The position numbers and the translations under genes are program-made. The notes below the pieces were generated by a model. That model was not told the DNA's origin. It ran no database searches and saw only the letters and a program-made list of their open reading frames with translations. 64,000 nucleotides of DNA, from positions 124,001-188,000 of the forward strand of contig CAVZIL010000001.1 in assembly GCA_963775505.1 (NCBI GenBank), read 5' to 3'. Of this stretch, positions 60,408-64,000 are shown in pieces. This DNA is from JAIBJN01 sp963775505. GTDB taxonomy: Bacteria > Actinomycetota > Thermoleophilia > Gaiellales > Gaiellaceae. Position 1 is the stretch's first letter; each line of letters opens with the position of its first letter.

Positions 60408-62231
60408 GTGAAGATCCTCGTCCTCGTCAAGCAGGTGCCGAACCCGAGCCACGTGCGGCTCGATCCCGAGACGAGGAGGCTCGTGCGAGAAGGCGTGCCG
60501 CTCGAGCTGAACGAGCTCGACGTCTACGCGACGACCGAGGCGATCCGTCTCCGCGACGAGCACGGCGGCGAAGTCGTGACGATGACCATGGGCCCGCCGC
60601 AGGCGGAGGAGGCGCTGCGGATGACGCTGGCGATGGGCGCCGACCGCGCGATCCACCTGAACGACAAGGTCTTCGCCGTCGCGGACACCATCGGCACGTC
60701 GCGCACCCTGGCCCTGGCGGTCGCCAAGGAGGGCGCCGATCTCGTCCTCTGCGGGCACAAGACGGTGGATTCCGAGACCTGGCAGGTGCCGCCCGAGACC
60801 GCCGCCTTCCTCGGCTGGGAGCAGCTGACGCATGTCGACCGCGTGGAGCTCGCAGGCGAGGTCCTGCGCGCTCGCCGGGAGACCGACGAGGGCTTCGACA
60901 CCTACGAGCTCGGGCTTCCCGCGGTGGTCTCCGTGACCGAGGGGATCAACGAGGGCATCTGGCCGGCGAAGCGGGACGTCCAGGCGACCGAGACGGAGGG
61001 ACGCATCCGGACGTGGACCGCCACCGACCTCGTCGACGACGTCCAGGAGGACGACCGCCGCTTCGGCCAGACCGGCTCCCCGACTCGCGTGCTCGCGGTG
61101 AAGGACGTGACGCCCGACCGCCACGGCGAGGTCGCGGCGGATCCCGAGCAGGCGGCCGCGCGGGTGCTCGAGCTTCTGGCCGCGGCGGAGGGGCCGCCCC
61201 CCTCTTCCTGGGAGAAGCCCGAGCGACTGGGCAGGGAGCCCGGCAGGAGCTACGACTGCTGGACGGTCGTCGAGCTCGTCGAGGAAGAGCCGCGCCGCGT
61301 GTCCCTCGAGCTCCTGGGGAAGGGCCGCGAGCTCGCCGGGAAGCTCGGGGGGGCGAACGTCGCCCTGGTCCTCGGGAGCGGCCTGGCCGGCGCCGCGCGG
61401 GAAGCCGCCCGCCACGGGGCCGAGCGCGTCGTCCTCGTCGACGACGAACGCATGGCCGAGTACCACCCCGAGACGTTCGCCGCCGCCCTACGCCGGGTCG
61501 TCGAGGCCGAGCGCCCGCACGCGCTCCTCATCCCCTCCACCAGCCAGGGACGCGATTACGGGCCCCGCGTCGCCGGCGAGCTGGAGCTCGGGATGACCGG
61601 CGACTGCGTCGACCTCGGCATCGACCGGGCCGGCCGCCTCATTCAGTACAAGCCCGCGTTCGGGGGCAACATCGTCTCCGTGATCATGGGCGCGACCACG
61701 CCGCAACTCGCGACCGTGCGGCCCGGGATGTTCGCGCCCGTCGAGCCGCGCGACGACGCCGAGGCCGAGGTGGTGGAGCTGGCCGCGGGCGACCTCCCCG
61801 AGCCCCTCACCCGCCTCGTCACCCGCGAGCGCGACCGGACGACCGCCGGCTACGAGCTCGATGCGGCGAGAGTCTGCCTCTGCGTCGGCAAGGGCATCGG
61901 AGGCCCCGAGGCTCTGGCGGAGATCGAGAACCAGGCCCGCCGTCTCGGCGCCGCCGTCGGCGCGAGCCGGGACGTGACGGATGCCGGCTGGCTGCCCAGG
62001 AACCGCCAGATCGGGCTGACCGGGAGGGCAATCGCGCCCAGGCTCCTCGTCGAGGTCGGCGTCCGCGGCGCCTTCGAGCACATGGTCGGCTCGGTGCGCG
62101 CGGGCGTCATCGTCGCCCTGAACGCGAACGAGCGGGCGCCGATCTTCGAGCACGCCGACGTCGGCGTCGTCGGCGACTGGCGCGAGACGCTTCCCCGGCT
62201 CGTGGACGCGCTGGAAGGGAAGCTTCCCTGA
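60408..62231 (+). CDS. Fused electron transfer flavoprotein, beta-alpha
   Basis: A 607-residue protein joining both ETF subunits in one chain. Residues 1-~255 are EtfB (KILVLVKQVPNPSHVRLDPETRRLVREG, NELDVYATTEAIRLRD, GHKTVDSETWQVPPETAAFLG). Residues ~295-607 are EtfA, with the FAD site VCLCVGKGIGGPEALAEIENQARRLGAAVGASRDVTDAGWLPRNRQIGLTG and ALNANERAPIFEHADVGVVGDW. It carries electrons from acyl-CoA dehydrogenases to a quinone. TAGGCT (60395-60400) lies 7 nt before the GTG. The alpha/beta hydrolase follows with interlocking stop. Confidence 0.93.
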   Translation: MKILVLVKQVPNPSHVRLDPETRRLVREGVPLELNELDVYATTEAIRLRDEHGGEVVTMTMGPPQAEEALRMTLAMGADRAIHLNDKVFAVADTIGTSRTLALAVAKEGADLVLCGHKTVDSETWQVPPETAAFLGWEQLTHVDRVELAGEVLRARRETDEGFDTYELGLPAVVSVTEGINEGIWPAKRDVQATETEGRIRTWTATDLVDDVQEDDRRFGQTGSPTRVLAVKDVTPDRHGEVAADPEQAAARVLELLAAAEGPPPSSWEKPERLGREPGRSYDCWTVVELVEEEPRRVSLELLGKGRELAGKLGGANVALVLGSGLAGAAREAARHGAERVVLVDDERMAEYHPETFAAALRRVVEAERPHALLIPSTSQGRDYGPRVAGELELGMTGDCVDLGIDRAGRLIQYKPAFGGNIVSVIMGATTPQLATVRPGMFAPVEPRDDAEAEVVELAAGDLPEPLTRLVTRERDRTTAGYELDAARVCLCVGKGIGGPEALAEIENQARRLGAAVGASRDVTDAGWLPRNRQIGLTGRAIAPRLLVEVGVRGAFEHMVGSVRAGVIVALNANERAPIFEHADVGVVGDWRETLPRLVDALEGKLP

Positions 62232-62989
62232 GGCTCAACGAGCACGTCTGGGGGCCGGAGGACGGGCCCCAGCTCGTATGCCTGCACGGCGTCTGCGCGC
62301 ACGGCATGCGCTTCCGCAGGCTCGCCGAGGAGCGGCTCGCCGGACGCTTCCGCGTGCGCGCCCTGGACCTGCGAGGACACGGCCGCTCGGGCTGGGAGGA
62401 GCCGTGGACGCTCAGGAAGCACGTCGAGGACGTGCTCGAGACGATCTCGGAGCCGGGAGCCTGGATCGGCCACAGCTTCGGCGGCCGGCTCGTCGCCGAG
62501 ATCACCGCGCGCCGGCCTGAGCTCGTCGAGCGCGCCGTCCTGCTCGACCCCGCGCTGTGGGTGCCTCAGGACTTCGGCGAGCCCCTGGCGAAAGGCGAGC
62601 TCGAACGGGAGCCGTACGCCTCGATGGAGCAAGCGCTCGCGGCGAGGGAGGCGAGCGTCGAGCACACGCCGCGCGAGTTCCTCGAGGAGGAGATGCGCGA
62701 GCACCTCGTCGAGCAGCCCGGAGGCGGCTGGTTCTACCGCTACTCGACCGCCGCCGTCGCAACCGCGTACCGAGAGATGGCGGCTGCGCCCCCGCCGTGG
62801 GCGTCGCTGCGCGTCCCGACGCTCCTCGTCGCCGCGGAGCACGCGAAGCTCGTCAGCGCCGCCGAGCTCGTCGGCTACACGGCCGCGCTCGGCGACCTCC
62901 TCGAGGTCGTGGTCGTCCCGGGCGGGCACATCGTGCTCTGGGACGCGTACCAGGAGACCGCCGCGGCGATCGAACGCTTCCTCGACTAG
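62228..62989 (+). CDS. Alpha/beta-hydrolase
   Basis: A 253-residue alpha/beta-fold hydrolase. The oxyanion segment is CLHGVCAHGMRFRRLA, the nucleophile elbow is GHSFGG (Ser), the acid is probably Asp/Glu in LLVAAEHAKLV, and the His is in VPGGHIVLWD. Substrate unknown; the family includes esterases, dehalogenases and lipolytic enzymes. The start is problematic: the only codon in place is CTG 62228, overlapping the ETF stop as CTGA. It ends 4 bp into the arginase gene on the other strand. Confidence 0.87.
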   Translation: MRLNEHVWGPEDGPQLVCLHGVCAHGMRFRRLAEERLAGRFRVRALDLRGHGRSGWEEPWTLRKHVEDVLETISEPGAWIGHSFGGRLVAEITARRPELVERAVLLDPALWVPQDFGEPLAKGELEREPYASMEQALAAREASVEHTPREFLEEEMREHLVEQPGGGWFYRYSTAAVATAYREMAAAPPPWASLRVPTLLVAAEHAKLVSAAELVGYTAALGDLLEVVVVPGGHIVLWDAYQETAAAIERFLD

Positions 62990-63894
62990 AGGATCCTGGC
63001 GCCGAAGGCGCTCGCTGCCAGCTCGACGGCGAGCGCCGCCGTTTCGTTGCCGCGGTCGAGGATCGGATTCACCTCGACGATCTCGAGCGAGCTCATGAGC
63101 CCCGACTCGGCCACGAGCTCCATCGCCAGGTGGGCCTCGCGGTAGGAGAGACCGCCGCGGACCGGCGTCCCCACCCCGGGGGTCATGTCCGGATCGACGA
63201 CGTCCATGTCGAGCGAGACGTGGACGAAGGCGGCGCCGTCGACCCGCTCCAGGGCCTCGCGGACGACCGGCTCGATGCCGCGGCGATCGAGCTCGCTCAT
63301 GGTGTGGACGCCGATCCCGCTCTCGCGGACGAACGCGCGCTCTCCCTCGTCCAGCGAGCGGACGCCGATGAGGACGACGCGATCCGGGTCGAGGGCCGGG
63401 AGCGGCCAGGCGTCGCTGGCGAACGCTTCCGAGGCCCGCCCGAGCGCTGCTGCGAGCGGCATGCCGTGCACGTTCCCGCTCGGCGTCGTCTCCGGCGTGT
63501 TCAGGTCGCCGTGGGCGTCCAACCAGAGCACGCCTCCGGGCCCGTAGACCGAGGCGACCCCGCCGAGCGTCCCCAGCGCGATGGAGTGGTCGCCGCCGAG
63601 GACGATCGGCGTACGTCCCTCCCGCACCGCCCGGGCGACGGCGTGGGCGATACGCTCACAGGTCTCCTTGATCTGGTCGAGGAAGCGCGCCCGCGGGTCG
63701 CCGCTAGCGGTGGCCTCGGCGACCGCCGTCTCGACGTTCCCCCAGTCCTCGCACTCGATCCCGAGCTCCTGAAGCCGGTCCTCGAGCCCCGCGTAGCGGA
63801 TCGCGGACGGGCCCATGTCGACGCCGCGCCTCCCGGCGCCGAGATCGAGCGCCGCGCCGATGATCGCCGCCTTCGACTCCTGTCCGTCCGCCAC
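62986..63894 (-). CDS. rocF: Arginase
   Basis: A 302-residue Mn-dependent ureohydrolase that cleaves arginine to ornithine and urea. All three metal motifs are complete: GGDHSIALG, WLDAHGDLNTPETTPSGNVHGMPLA and SLDMDVVDPDMTPGVGTPV. The DLGAGRRGVDMGPSAIRYAGL N-terminus distinguishes arginase from agmatinase. TAGCCT (63903-63908) is 8 nt before the GTG. Divergent from tRNA-Phe. Confidence 0.95.
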   Translation of the reverse strand: MADGQESKAAIIGAALDLGAGRRGVDMGPSAIRYAGLEDRLQELGIECEDWGNVETAVAEATASGDPRARFLDQIKETCERIAHAVARAVREGRTPIVLGGDHSIALGTLGGVASVYGPGGVLWLDAHGDLNTPETTPSGNVHGMPLAAALGRASEAFASDAWPLPALDPDRVVLIGVRSLDEGERAFVRESGIGVHTMSELDRRGIEPVVREALERVDGAAFVHVSLDMDVVDPDMTPGVGTPVRGGLSYREAHLAMELVAESGLMSSLEIVEVNPILDRGNETAALAVELAASAFGARIL

Positions 63895-63922
63895 GGCCGG
63901 TGAGGCTACACTTCGGTGCCGC

Positions 63923-63995
63923 GGCGAGGTAGCTCAGTTGGTAGAGCACACGGCTGAAAACCGTGGTGTCGCCGGTTCGATTCCGGCCCTCGCCA
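63923..63995 (+). tRNA. tRNA-Phe (anticodon GAA)
   Basis: A 73-nt cloverleaf: acceptor GGCGAGG/CCTCGCC, D arm GCTCAGTTGGTAGAGC, anticodon stem CACGG/CCGTG with loop CTGAAAA (GAA at 34-36), T arm GCCGG-TTCGATT-CCGGC, discriminator A. CCA is not encoded. TACACT at 63907-63912 lies ~10 bp upstream. Confidence 0.98.
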
Positions 63996-64000
63996 TCAGG

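Overview
The window is dense, GC-rich bacterial chromosome. The gene set (complete nuoA-N, an MtrA/MtrB/LpqB-like trio, a futalosine-type menaquinone enzyme, CIRCE-controlled groES-groEL, DUF1385 and DUF3107-like genes, frequent GTG starts) suggests a deep-branching Actinomycetota, most likely class Thermoleophilia (Gaiellales/Solirubrobacterales relatives). That assignment is inference. Genes are packed with 1-8 nt overlaps, and no gene-free stretch exceeds about 220 bp.

Layout. 1-7786: thiolase (cut by the window edge), lipoprotein, MqnD-like protein, DtxR-type repressor, small proteins, ornithine-cyclodeaminase-like enzyme, Rieske protein, B12-binding protein, cupin, tRNA-Arg and a YgfZ-like folate-binding protein. 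7819-11165: groES-groEL with two CIRCE operators and a strong terminator, then an MFS exporter. 11201-19001: NUDIX, ASCH and zinc-ribbon genes, then a 2-oxoacid dehydrogenase cluster (E1-alpha, E1-beta, E2) followed by lipB and lipA, which make its lipoyl cofactor, and fumC. 19138-20663: ferredoxin-NADP reductase and an A-type Fe-S carrier. 20801-37245: the respiratory complex I operon nuoA-N, interrupted by a repeat before nuoD, a second repeat before nuoG and an arginase-like gene between nuoK and nuoL, and ending in a flavin disulfide reductase. 37256-40527: a lone cyclic-nucleotide-binding protein overlapping a 950-residue flavin-monooxygenase / eight-TM / class III nucleotidyl cyclase fusion. 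40462-54331: metallo-hydrolase, Ldh-type dehydrogenase, Mrp, the two-component trio, YkuD transpeptidase, GNAT, inositol-phosphatase-like, DUF1015, HD nuclease, YchF-like GTPase, a second lone cNMP-binding protein and methylmalonyl-CoA epimerase. 54355-63995: FtsH without its external domain, nicotinate phosphoribosyltransferase, DUF1385, M20 peptidase, RarA, a fused ETF beta-alpha, alpha/beta hydrolase, arginase and tRNA-Phe.

Recurring signals. At least 21 genes on both strands have a TAnnnT box (one variant) whose last base is 6-7 nt before the start codon, the geometry expected for leaderless mRNAs. Two dispersed repeats are present: a ~165 bp element with terminal inverted repeats, in two inverted copies, whose ends supply a stop codon to one gene and a ribosome-binding site to the next; and an ~84 bp intergenic repeat in three copies. 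The E2 and YkuD genes each carry an apparent one-base insertion in a short homopolymer, and the Ldh gene may carry a third, so assembly error should be considered.

Most notable. The cyclase fusion next to its probable cNMP receptor, directly downstream of complex I, looks like an undescribed redox-to-cyclic-nucleotide signalling module. The repeat that punctuates gene junctions is the second main lead.
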